DNA of 64,000 nucleotides from Lingula anatina. Lineage: Eukaryota; Brachiopoda; Lingulata; Lingulida; Lingulidae. The notes under the pieces are model-generated. The model had not been told where the DNA came from and did not search any database. It worked only from the letters and a program-made list of their open reading frames with translations. The stretch is from NCBI RefSeq assembly GCF_001039355.2, contig NW_019775450.1, forward strand, positions 131,649 through 195,648, read 5' to 3'. The position numbers and the translations under genes are program-made. Of this stretch, positions 11,621 to 24,200 are shown piece after piece; within the stretch, counting starts at the first letter, position 1; every line of letters begins with the position of its first letter.

Positions 11621-14600
11621 AGGAAGACAGAAAGAAAATTATATTGATTCATATTATATGGGTGAAAAAATAAACTTACTGTTACTTCAGAAATCATCAC
11701 CTTCATTACAGATGGCTCAACAATTTCCTTCACTCTCTCCACAATATTCTTCAATAGCCATTTAAGTAGTTGAAAGGAACCCTGCAGATGGCAGAAGACA
11801 AATTCCACAGGTTCATCTGGAACACAATCATTTCCCAACCGAAGCTCAAGTACATGTACAATAGTCTCCCACACCTGCGGAATCTTAAAAATCTGATCCA
11901 AGTTTTCCTTTGCCTCCAGAAGCAGATACCGCTGTAAAACGTGTACAGGAGCAGGTTGCTCAGGAATCGTCAACTCCTGATCCCCATTCTGATTAATTTG
12001 AAGCTGCCCTATGTTCTGAATAAGAAACATGGATGGTCCTGCTTTCGGGACTAGAGGCTGTGGGGTCATCTGTGACTGGTTTTCTCCACTAGGACCTGCA
12101 CTTGACTGAGACAACTGGGTTTCTTCTGGATCCTTTTCAATCTGAAGGAATTTACAAGGCAGCACATCAAATATACAGACACAAAACAGAAAATATCAAT
12201 GATAGTGAGCAAAATATATTGTGTCACTTTTGGTGTGAAAAGATGATACCGTGTACTTAAAAGAATAATCACCACCAAATTTTAATTATGTACCACAGGT
12301 ACCGTAACATGGACATTTGGAATATGTAACTAGCATATGAATTCGGGCTATGGGGAATTCAAAGCCGAACGTTAAGAATTCGGTTAGTGGTGTGAAGAGA
12401 AAAAGAAAAAAAATATAACATATGCAAAATGATCTTATAAAGCCGATGTTTGAACTTGCACTGAATTAAATAGATATTTAATTCAATTTTATCGGGATAA
12501 TATATCTGTTTTCCGTTCATTGAATAATCAAGGATTAAAAAAAACAACAACTAAGAACTGTATAATGCGTGGTGAAAAAAAATAATAATTTTTGCGAAAA
12601 TGGTCAGGTCAACCTGATTTTAGAGCTTGACCTTTATTAAAATTTTATGGCAATTGATATCCATCAGTCCTGTAAGTTTAAAGACATACTGTTAGTTCAA
12701 ACGGGTTTCGATTTGTTTTGTTATCAGAGCACTAGTTTGAGAAAAAGACACAAATGATATAATAATTTAACAATTAAATCAACCCCTGCAATTATCATGT
12801 CCAGCTAGTTTACCAGATTATGTTCATAGGTAAATTGCGGTTTTAAAATTTTGGAAGTGAACTTTTGAAAGAGGATAAACCCCCACTCCCTAAATTCCAC
12901 AATTACAATAATTCAAAGCAAAAAAAAAACTTTATTTTTAAATCTTAAATGACTTAAACGTCCAGTATTTTTATGTGATTTTATTTGTTTATTTATTTAA
13001 TTATTGCTAGAAAGATGGCAGGCTGTGATACCGTACTCGGATTAAGAATGTGTACATTTACCCCGTGGACCATTTGAAGATTACACTGCGATTAATGCGG
13101 TGGAAAATACAATAGAGAGAGTGTATAATGATAGGGTCGCTAAACGATTGTTGACGGCATATAGTAACTAGCCTAATCCCTTGGTCGCCTGGGTAGCCAC
13201 GCCCCCTTAGAGTACTTATGTAAACAAACGGTCTCCCGTAGCGAACTATCCTTTTGTTCAACAGCTTCGCGCGTGCAGCTGATTATGTATGTAGTGACAC
13301 TATAGCTAACTGCATATAAATTTGTGCTAGCTGTTATTTGATTCATTCTGCTGTGTCAGATGTTGTGGATCAGCCCACTGGTTCGTTGACTTCTGTTTTT
13401 CTGAAGATTGGTGGTGCAGATTTTGAGTGCTTAATTATGTACCCTCCTTCTAACAAGAGAAAGGGGAAGGGAGATAAAAAGAGAGAGTGTCAAATGAAAC
13501 GGGTAATGAGTAATACATTACATTAAATAAAGGGACTCGCGGTGGAAGAAACGATAGACTGTTTTGCATCAAGGTATGCCATTATAATCCGACATGGCCC
13601 ATAACATGATCCATAACATGACTCATTGTTGTATGCCTTATATTTGTGCCGACTAATATTTTACTCTCGTTCATTTCGTGAAACTATTTCCTTAAAATAA
13701 AGTTTTGCCTGTATAAATTAACTTTGTGACATGAAGTAATTAATANTAGTTGTTTACAGTCTTTCTGATACACTGGTTTTGGATACAGGTGAGCTTCTGG
13801 GCTGTGTTTTACTGTCATGTTTGTAGCCCTGTTCGTTTATGGTTGTTTGAGACCACATTCAGACGAAATATTCAGTCCGTGGTCGGATAATGACCTTGGT
13901 TTGCATGTTGAAAACGAAAGATATGGTAGTAGATTTACAATGAATAAGAATGACTAGCAGCCTGTTTACATCAATAATCCTTTAGTTGAGCAAGTGGACA
14001 ATTTTACACTGATTTGGGTTGAAATCAGCAACACCTTGAATTGACATAAACTACAAACAGCTAAAAAAGCGAGACAAAGAGTTCTTTTTAAGAAAAATGA
14101 AAAAAATTACAGGAAACTAATCGATTTTATATACTTTTTACAGATGTATCATCAAAAGTGTTTCAATCTTTGCTAAAGCAGTATGGTTTGGATGAGTCAC
14201 AAAGGAGCAATTAAGTAAATAAGATGGTCTTATTGAAATGTACAAAATAATCGTGGGGTTGGATTTCTCTTCTCTTAGAACAAAGGAACAAAACACCAAT
14301 CAGAGTCACAGCAAGTAACGACAAGACAACTCTAGACGCAAAAGGGCATATTTACACATACTAACATATACACAACGGCTGAATTTAATGTATTATTATG
14401 AAAAAATTAACTCAATGTGAATAGGGTTTCTCCTTTACTCTCCTGCAGATAGCACACATGCTCGCAAGCATACACGCACACATTCACACACACACGCACA
14501 CACACATATCTCCTGGGCTAAGAGAGTAAATATAACGTAATAACCTGATGTAATGGACGGTGCACTTCAAACTCTAGTTTATCCTCGTTGCCTGTTTGGG

Positions 14601-17600
14601 CCACCAATATTTTGCCTTCAAAAATATCTGCTGTACACTCACGTTTCAAAGCAAAGGTACAATATGGTCTCTTGTCATCAATCATCCTTTGGTATTTCAA
14701 CACCTAAAATGATTAAAGTCTTATTAAGGGAAACAGCTTTGGATGAATAGTTTCAAAGAAATTATACAACCAAACTATGGAAATTTTACATGGAAGTCAA
14801 TTTGAAAACACTTTAATACATGCAAAAACATCAATATATTTTATAACTAATCAGATGTCAGAAAGAATGTGCCTTATTAAAAAACAACGTCTCTAAAAAT
14901 GTCAAGTAAAAGCAAGATACTACTTGGCCTTTTTAGGACTGAAGATTTGGATGGCAATGGCAGTGGCATCAGGATAGGCATGATCAGGTAGTTATAAAGT
15001 GTCTGTATATATGGAAAATTGTACAAATAATCCAATCCTGCCAACCTTCCATTTTTCTAAACGAAGTCAGCTGAGCATTAGAACACTAGTCAACAGGGGA
15101 TATTGGTAAACTATTTGAGATAATTATAAAGAAAAGATTCCAAGATTCCATTCCATGATAGTGCAATAAAAATGAAAATAGTAAGCCACATGTAATTAAG
15201 AAACCCGTACAAAAGATACAATAGTAGACCCTGTAGATATCACAATGCTGTTAAGAACCGTGGAATAAGCCAACATTCGATAAGTAAGTCAAAAATTAAA
15301 TTCTGCTGAATTTCAAAAGAAATCCTTAAAAAAACACAGACAAACAGTGCTACATACTGTAGTATAAGAAATACGTCATTTCAAAACAAAATGAAAATAT
15401 GATTTGGCAGTTGAACATCTTGGTACTGAAAAGATGTTTGTAGATATATGCAATAATTACGATATTTTTCAATGGAAAATTACCAATTTTTCAGAGACAT
15501 AAATTTAGAATCATTCAAATTTGACAGCAAAGCTGGCATATATATAGACACCAAAAAAGAAAAAACATCAACAAAATACATGCAAAAAGTTATATATTAA
15601 AGTAAAAATAATTCCATCATTTCAGAAGAAAGCAGTCTCTTTATCAAACAAAGCCACTAGTACTGTTGTTAAGGTCCAAAATTTAGTAAAGAACTGCATT
15701 TTGTAGTGCAGATAACTAACTTCGCATGAAGCTTCCTTGGGCCAAAAGAAAACGTTTTACCCATAGAGACAAGCTCTATCAATGCATTAATTAGCATGAT
15801 ATATTACGCAATTTAATTATGCATTAATTAGCATGATATGATATATATACATTACGCAAATTAGGTTCCACAAAAAATAGAATATTTTATATTTCCATCA
15901 GTTTTTTTTTCAATTAAACATGTATAGATGATCAAACCTGACTTAATTAGGGGCAAGGAACCCGTTTTAGATTTTATGGAAACAATTGGCGGCCATTTTG
16001 ATCCTTAAATCCAAGATGCCCGCCACCCGTCATTTTGAAAGTGGACATACTTTTGCTATTTTATGGTGATTTTTGAAGCATTTGGCCTACATATACGTTT
16101 TATATATCGCTATTACTATTTTGGGAGTGCAAAAGTCATTTTTTGATATTGTTTTGGTGATAGAAGGTGATTTGAAGGGACAAACAGGGTGTTTTAATTG
16201 ACTTCCAAGATATACGTCTGTGAAAGATGCAAAACCATGGATATTGATAACCTCTATTTGAATATATCTCAGTACAATGTTTGTCATATACCATTGATAC
16301 TGGACTAAGTTATGAACATGATACTCATTTTTGACATTTTGGAGGCTACTGATGGACTTTTTGTCCCTGAGAATAATTTATGCTAATAATGCCAATGTAC
16401 ATGTATGCATAAATAGAGTGTGTGTCTATGGATAAAAATAAATTTTCATTTGGCCCTAGGAACATACATGTCAAGTTAGACATCTGTGTATAAAATGCAG
16501 TGTTTGACTGATTAACAAACCTACAGGGTACTTTACTCAGTAAATTTGAAGTTAAACAAAATATAGTATATAAGTTGTCAAATTTGTGCACCCCCCCCCC
16601 CCCCCAAAGAAAAAAAAAACTATCGACACAGTATCATTTGAACTAGGATTAATTATATTAAAGGGAATTGATGATTTTTTTGGATGTTCTGTGACTTGGG
16701 TTTATAGACCCTTGTCGCATTCCTAGCTGTGACTTAGGTATGTAGACCCATGTCGCACTGTCTGATGTCACATCCTTAGTAATATCCTGCTGTACATTAG
16801 ACCCATAACCAGGTTGTGTCCTGGGGCCGGGAGGTATTAAGACCCCCTCCGCCGCGCAGGTGACAAAGTTCTGGTTGGCCTCATATTATAGAAGGGGTCC
16901 AAAAGAAGGACTATAGCATTGTTTTAATTTCATTATATTTCAAAATAAAATTTTGCTGAAAAAAACAAAATGTTGCTTTCTGTTCAGTGATATTTCTTAC
17001 TTTGAGGTACATACACTGGTAAGACCTTGTCATTCTGTAGTTTGTATAGTCAACATTCCCATGCAGATGAGTAGGAAATGATGCATTAAATTATGTTAAT
17101 CACCTCGTACCCACATCAGGTGTGACACCCATGCAGACGATTGCAAGAATTGATAACATACCTGCTTTTAGATGGCAAAAGATTCCTGATATTATATATG
17201 TTGTATATTTCATTGGTTTAATGAATTATTATCTTATTAAACCATGCGACAAGGTCATGGCTCCTTGATTGAAAAACACATTTACTTCTATTAAAAAGAT
17301 TTCCTTTATATTTAAAAATCATTTACCAAATAATTGAAACAAGCGGACATAGCCAATGTAGATAGTAATCTCTTTACTAGGGTTTGTTACTTATGGGGGC
17401 ACACATAAACTGCCAAAGTAGTGCAAAAAAACAAATAACTGTAAAAGTGCTCCCATCCTGCAAAATTTCAAAAGCAACCTGCTTCTTTACCAAACATAGA
17501 CACTCAGTTAATATAAAGTACAACAATAAGCCTTTGGAAGTTACACCAGAATAACTACCGTAAATGCAAACCGATCTTGCCGGTTTTCGAAAGCAGCCTG

Positions 17601-20600
17601 CCTCTTTCCCAATAAAGCCACACAGTAAATTCAAAGTAAAACAAAAATATGGTTTGAAAGTAATGGGACGTACGTCATATGTTGGACCGCGCCAGCGCCG
17701 GCGAAAACATAGGCAGACAGATTGCTTACAGTGTCTATATATACAAATATTTTGTGTAGCATTTGCGGCGTCTTTTCTGTATACAATAGATCAATAAAGT
17801 AGACCGCTTTTTAGTTTTGTTGCTTCAGCTTTTATTAAAATAGGAATGTTCTAATTTTAATAAATTCCGACTGAAAAAATGGAGTATCTGTAAAAACACT
17901 GCTGATATGTTTACATGACAACAATTTTTCTTAATAATACCTTTTTGTTTTCATCTTCATCTTTCCCCTTTAAAACCCATCCTTGATATTCATTTAGTGT
18001 GACCAGTACATTATGATCATCTTTGCATACAACATGTTCATCGTTGTCGTGGTCACCATCACTTTGGTCAACACCGCTATGCGGACAGATGTAAAGGTCA
18101 AAGTATCCATCAGGCGCTATACGCTTCAGACCATTCCTTGTCATCCAACAGTCAAGAACCTGAAAGTTCCCCCAAACTAAATCATGACCAAACACAAAAC
18201 ATGTCACATTATGTACTGAAACCTAAATATTAGAAATGTTTTGTAGATCAATCTAGTTGTTTTTATATATTCATATATGATTTGTGGAAAGTTAATTTTA
18301 TCTAAGGACACTTGTTCAGTTCTTTATTGTAACAAATACACAAAGTATTACCTGTAATTGACAATAATAGTTTTAATAAATAAAGATGCAGTGTCATGGC
18401 AGTTTTCATGTTATTTGTCAGAAAAGTCCAGATATAAATGTTCATATACACTGTATACATGCATCAGAATATGTATTAGCAAAAGTCACAGGCTATGGTG
18501 GCATCAGCTAAAGATCCTCGTAATAAAAATTGCAGCCCTCGTAGAGAGTATGCCACAACTTTCATAATATATAACCTCAACGAGCCACATTTAATATAAT
18601 ATAAAAATAACATTTAAAGTAGTACAATTGTTGTTTCACACTTGCATGTAGCATTACCGTTATTTCATCTGGGGTATCACTGATGCAGTTCACTACAATC
18701 TGAAGCAGCTCTGTCCCTGAATCAAACTCGCCAAATACTGAGGCCAGCATCTTTTTCTTACTTGATGAAGTGGTGTATTTACACAGGTTCCACAAAGCTG
18801 CAGTGCACCTGCATAGTGAAGCAAATGGAACTGTGTCCAGCAGACACTCACAAACAGCAATGCCAAATTGATCTAAATAGTACGTAGAAGCTGAATTTAA
18901 TTGAAATATTTTTAATAATTAAAAATTACCACAGAGCAAGTTATACTTATAAATGCTCTTCCCCCTAATACCTCATATTCCTTTAAAACCTGTACTAGTA
19001 TTTTCACTACCTTCTGAAATGTGTTACAACTGTAATACATATCTTAGCAAAACGTCTCAAAGGTTAGAAAGTGTACACATGTATTTTGTAAATTAATTTT
19101 GAGCAGTACATAAATTTAGTACCTGTTTTGGCTGAAGATCACGACAAGGTCATTCCCTGCAGCTGACCATTTACAAGTCCCCAGCAGGTCAGTTTTTGAT
19201 ATCCAGAACATCAACTCCGTCTCTGCATCATCAACATGTGGAATACAGTGTGGAAAACTCAGATACACTGGTTTCTTAAAGGTCAAGTTGTGAGGACCAC
19301 ATACCACAATAGGGCTTGTTCTTGTCTCCTTGCCAGCTAAATGAGGGCTGTCTCCTGGCCTCCAACTGACTCCAAGGTACATCTCTATCACTGTGCCTTC
19401 AGAAAATGAACCCCTTGGTACAACAAGTGTGACCCCCACTTCCTTTAAATGGACATAGCCACCATTATGGTCCATATTGAACTTTTGAACGTAGATCCCT
19501 GATGCAATCAGTGCCATTTCAATGTCATTTTCATCTATGGTTGTGTCTTGCTCAGAAAATGCAGCTTCTGTAAGAAAAAAGTTACACAGGGTGTGGACTC
19601 AAAGCATATAGATAAGAATTTCCCAAATTTAATACAGTTCTGGGCTCAATCAATATTCTAATTCAATTAAAAACAATTATTTTTGACACAGAGGTTGGGT
19701 GAATTGTTGACCATGCTTATCCAAATAATATTTTGTTAAATTGTTGACCACGCGACACAGTAAATGATATGAAATGACAACTGACAATGGTTTAACGTGC
19801 AGCTAGCTCGTGACCCTTAAAATAAATGAACAAAAGGACAGTTCGCCACGGGAGACAGGTTGTTTACAGAAGTACTAAAACGGGACGTTCCAACCCAGTC
19901 TTGTATTTTAACACTAAATTTATCGTGTAACCTTCAACTGGTACATAAAAAAAGTTCACATGATTATAATCAATACGTACACAAAACTGTTCATTAGCGC
20001 TCTCAGGGACTCAAATCGAAAAAAAAGGACAATAAAATAGGGTACCAGTAGTTTCGCCTATTTGCACTAGTTTACAAATATCTATTTTCTAATCAGTAGA
20101 ATAATAGAAACAAAACTTCAAAATGAATTAAACTATTGGATTTCCATATAATCTAGAATTCATATTTCATATCAAAATTGGAGTAATGTGCTCTCAACAA
20201 TCTCACACGCATAGGGAACGTGACAAACCAGGAGGTGAGCTGACATGTTTCATTGTAGTGGTCGCAACAAATATCTTTACGATTGTAACACAAAATATTA
20301 CATATAGTTTAAGCTGTTGCTCTTTTGTAGTTGATGGACCTTGGTGTTTTCTGCTCATCCGTGGTTTAGTAATATGATGTACTCACATAAGGCATCCACC
20401 TGCTCAATAATACCTTAAGTAACAGGTTTGATGCCAAGCAAGCGCATTTCAATGTGTTTCATACATGTATAAGGTAGGTATTTAAGCATCTAAAGCCTCG
20501 GTAGGTATTTAAGCATCTAAAGCCTCGGTAACAACCGGTGTGGCAGGAGTGCACGTCCTCGTATCGCAAGTCCGCCCGGACACGAAGTCCTGGGAATGCA

Positions 20601-21235
20601 AGTCCTAGGGCATGCATTGCTAGGAATGGAAGTCCTAGGACATACGTTACTAGGATTCAATGTCCGTAGGACGAAGGCTCCCAAGTAATGTAAGTCCTAC
20701 GTGTAGTAATGCACATCCTAATGGGACGTGCGTTCCTAACACTTTAGTAACGCATGTCCTATATAGTTTACACCAAGAAATGACATAAATAAATAGAAAT
20801 AGAGACATACTAGTTTTAAAGATATAATTAACGTTTGCTTTATTATATTTATATGACATTTTATCTTTATATTTTACAATGTTTTCCGATAGGCAGTTTA
20901 TATGCACATTAATGAAGAAACAAAAACAATGTATTTATTTTATGTGTATTTTTCATCTAGTAACCGCAAATGTTGACGTGTTAACGCATATTTTTGGCGT
21001 ACTTCTCCCTCATTGCACAATATGTATGAGCCTGGTTTGCCCAATTTTTTTAAACAAAATATGTGTAAAGTGTATATTATTTCATGTCCTTTTCTACTGG
21101 GGTGTACCTTTTGTGTTTTGCGTCGAAATTCTTATTTTCTCTCTCTTTTTCAAAACCTTATTCCTAAGAGAAAAATCACTTTACACAAAACGCGGGATCT
21201 CCGTTCTTAGATTTATTTTTCGGTTTACACTCGCT

Positions 21236-21284
<49 letters not shown>

Positions 21285-24200
21285 GATGGAAATTTGCTCT
21301 TGGAAAGTATGGGCTGAGATTTAAGACAAATCAAGACAGTTTAGAAATTGAAAATTGCAATATAATGTATAGAATATTATGTAATAACCCTTTGCTATAT
21401 TGGTGCTTTGACACTTAAAAGACAATACAAAAAATCGTTGTAACTGTAATGAGCACGGAATTTCGAACACATATTAGACATTAAAAACACCATTAAACAT
21501 TTTGCTACAGGTAATAAACAGGGTTAAGGGGGGAGTAAGGTCATGTCAAAGGTAGGTCTCGAACCCATAGATACAACAGAAGGATTCATGAATTCTTACC
21601 TTGTAGTCTTGCACGCTAACCACTACACAGACGAGCTGAAGTTGCAAACCTCTCATTTTTTGTCTCATATATGGCTCACCAGAAGGATTTCATATACATT
21701 TATAGTTTTATCATTTGACAGTATTATTGGCTAAGGCTAGGACTTTCAAATGTCCGGACTTTTATTACTGTCATAGGTGTAACAGGAATAAAAGCCCGAC
21801 AGTAATAGAAGTCCCACCTACTCTAATTATGAGCCAGGAACCTAAGTCCCTGTAGGACTACTATTCCCAAGTAATGTTAGTCCTACAGACAACCATTACC
21901 AGGAACCGAGGTCCGAAGGACCTCCGTTCCTGGGGGACTTGGGTTACTGTTACACCGGCCGTACAGTCTCTTACGGCCTATTTGCGTACAAAATTTGCGC
22001 AGATATTCCGTAAAGCCTAGGCCCCAACTACGTTTTGGACGCACGGTTTTTTAAGGTTCCTTGCATCCGGCTAGGACGTAGCTAAATCACAGGGAAGGAA
22101 TCAAGTAATTGATGATTGCAAGGAGTGCGCAGGGATAAATTGCGTGGAAAGTACAGGTACGTGAGAAGCACAGCCTTCGCATGGCAGAATCACCTGCTGC
22201 GCCCAACGTGCTTTCGCACGTGTTCCACGCGCTCCGTGCATGCAAAGTACAAGCATCGTGCACCACGTACGTTATCCGTACTAAGAGCACGGGTAACGCA
22301 AGGACAACGCAAGTAGCCCTATCGCAGCCTTGCTGACCTCCTACGCTTGTTGCTCGTCCTCCTTACGCGAGTCGTGCGTGTTGAGATGTTTATTGAGAGG
22401 GTATAAAAAACAGCATGTTTGAGGAGATAAAATGCATACGGTCGACAAAACCTGTTCGCTGAACTCTTCCTACGAGTCACTCCGAGGATAACCAAGAGCA
22501 AAATGTGTGAATGGAAATATTTCCCACTTTCACTACATAATGATTAAATAACGGCACTGACATTCAATACATATATTAAAATATTAAATACCAATGTTAC
22601 ATAACAATGTTTTCATCATTTTCCTCATTTAACGTTTTAGAGGTCGTAGACCATTGGGACCAGGATTGAAATTTGCTATCACCTTGCAGTTCCTGGCAAC
22701 AGGAGCAAGCTACCGCTGTCTGGCGTTCAGCTTCAGGGTGGCTCATAACACCATATCCAAGTTCATACCAGAGGTTTGCACAACAATATATGAGGAATAC
22801 AAGGCCGACCTCTTTACAGTGCCCTCAACTGCAGGAGGCTGGATCGATGTAGCACGGAAATGCAGTTCCCGTAGGAACTTTCATCACACGTGCAGAGCAA
22901 TTGATGTGAAGCATGTGACAATCAAGAAATCAAAGAACAGTGTATATCTGTACTTCAGCTACAAGGGGTTCTTTTGAATTGTCCTGCTGGCCATAGTTGA
23001 TGCTGAAAATAACTTCGTTTGGTGTGTGGTTGGTGCCAATGGCTCCTAATCTGATGCCGGTGTGTTTAACATTTCTACAATAAGACGTACTCTGGAGACG
23101 AACAGGTTAGGATTCCCTGATCCGGAACCTCTTCCAGGAGATGACAGGAACTTACCACAGTTTCTGGTTGGAGACGACGCATTTCCTCTGCGCACATGGA
23201 TGATGAAGCCCTACAGTAGACGAGGGGTGTCTTACAAGGAACGTGTCTTCAATTACAGGCTTTCACGGGCTAGAAGGGTTGTCGAGAATGGATTTGGAAT
23301 TCTTTCTCATCGTTGGAGATGCCTCGTGCAGCTGTCTCCGCGTCGGTCCATCACTGTGGTACAAGTGTGTCTGGCACTACACAACCCTCTGTGCAGACAC
23401 AGGCCTCAACTTGCATTGGCTGATGTGGACCTAGAGGTTGATGATAGCAATGTTTCCAAATTGCTGTGTCCGGAGCCTGGAGAGATGCAGTGCAGATGGC
23501 AGATCCCAACCGTGTTGGAGGCCAACGCATAACCAGGGAGGGCAAGATTATCAGGCACTATTTGGAAGACTATAACAGCAGTGACATTGGGAGTCTGCCA
23601 TGGCAGGACAACATTGCGTAGACATTAGGTACTCTGTTACAAAGTTTCTTTCCATGAAAGTTGAACAAAACTTATATTGTGCACTGCAGTGTAATGTTTG
23701 TGTTCGAATGTTCTTATAAATGTGCTCGTTGTATGTTTTGATGTTAAATGTAACTATAAAAAGTTACTAAGATGTGTATTGTGCGTCCTTTTTCCACCTT
23801 AATTAGAAAAGCAACGGAGAGAAAAAGTCGCTTTAAAGTTTTTAATTCTTAATTTGAGAATAACTTCGTTTGGTGTGTGGTTGGTGCCAATGGCTCCTAA
23901 TGTAATGCCGGTGTGTTTAACATTTCTACAATTAGACGTGCTCTGGACGTGCTCTGGAGACGAACAGGATAGGATTCCCTAAATTTTTAATTTGATCTTC
24001 AGGAAATCATTTTGGTTTAAATAACACAGCAACCTATTAAGCAATTCCTTTAAAAAATTATTTTGATCTTGTACCCCCCACTGCCATTTCTTTTGTTGTG
24101 TTAAAAATCCCCCCGTTTCTCATAACACACTAAGACTAATGTGGTAAAAGTCTTGAAAATAGAGAAGTTTTTTTATAAACATCGCAATAAAAGCTAATAT

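Larger units (their letters stand above)
20535..21958. mobile_element. Inverted-repeat element, CCGGTGT family, with AGTCC-rich arms
   Basis: The left end CCGGTGTGGCAGGAGTGCAC and right end (read inward) CCGGTGTAACAGTAACCC form imperfect TIRs. Both arms consist of spaced GTCC/GGAC words (for example 'aagtcctagg', 'tgtccgtaggac'), about every 15-20 bp, over 20545-20770 and 21825-21950. The interior is AT-rich with a poly(A) tract and a tRNA-derived SINE. Shorter elements with the same ends lie at 50332-50519 and 59893-60036. No convincing transposase. The target duplication was not resolved. Confidence 0.6.

Noticed and set aside
20879-21238. 119-residue hydrophobic plus-strand frame
   Set aside because: AT-rich Phe/Leu/Ile composition inside a repeat element, no splice or start support and no family resemblance.
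21543-21645. Functional tRNA
   Set aside because: A and B boxes are good, but the acceptor and T stems pair poorly; a SINE head is more likely.
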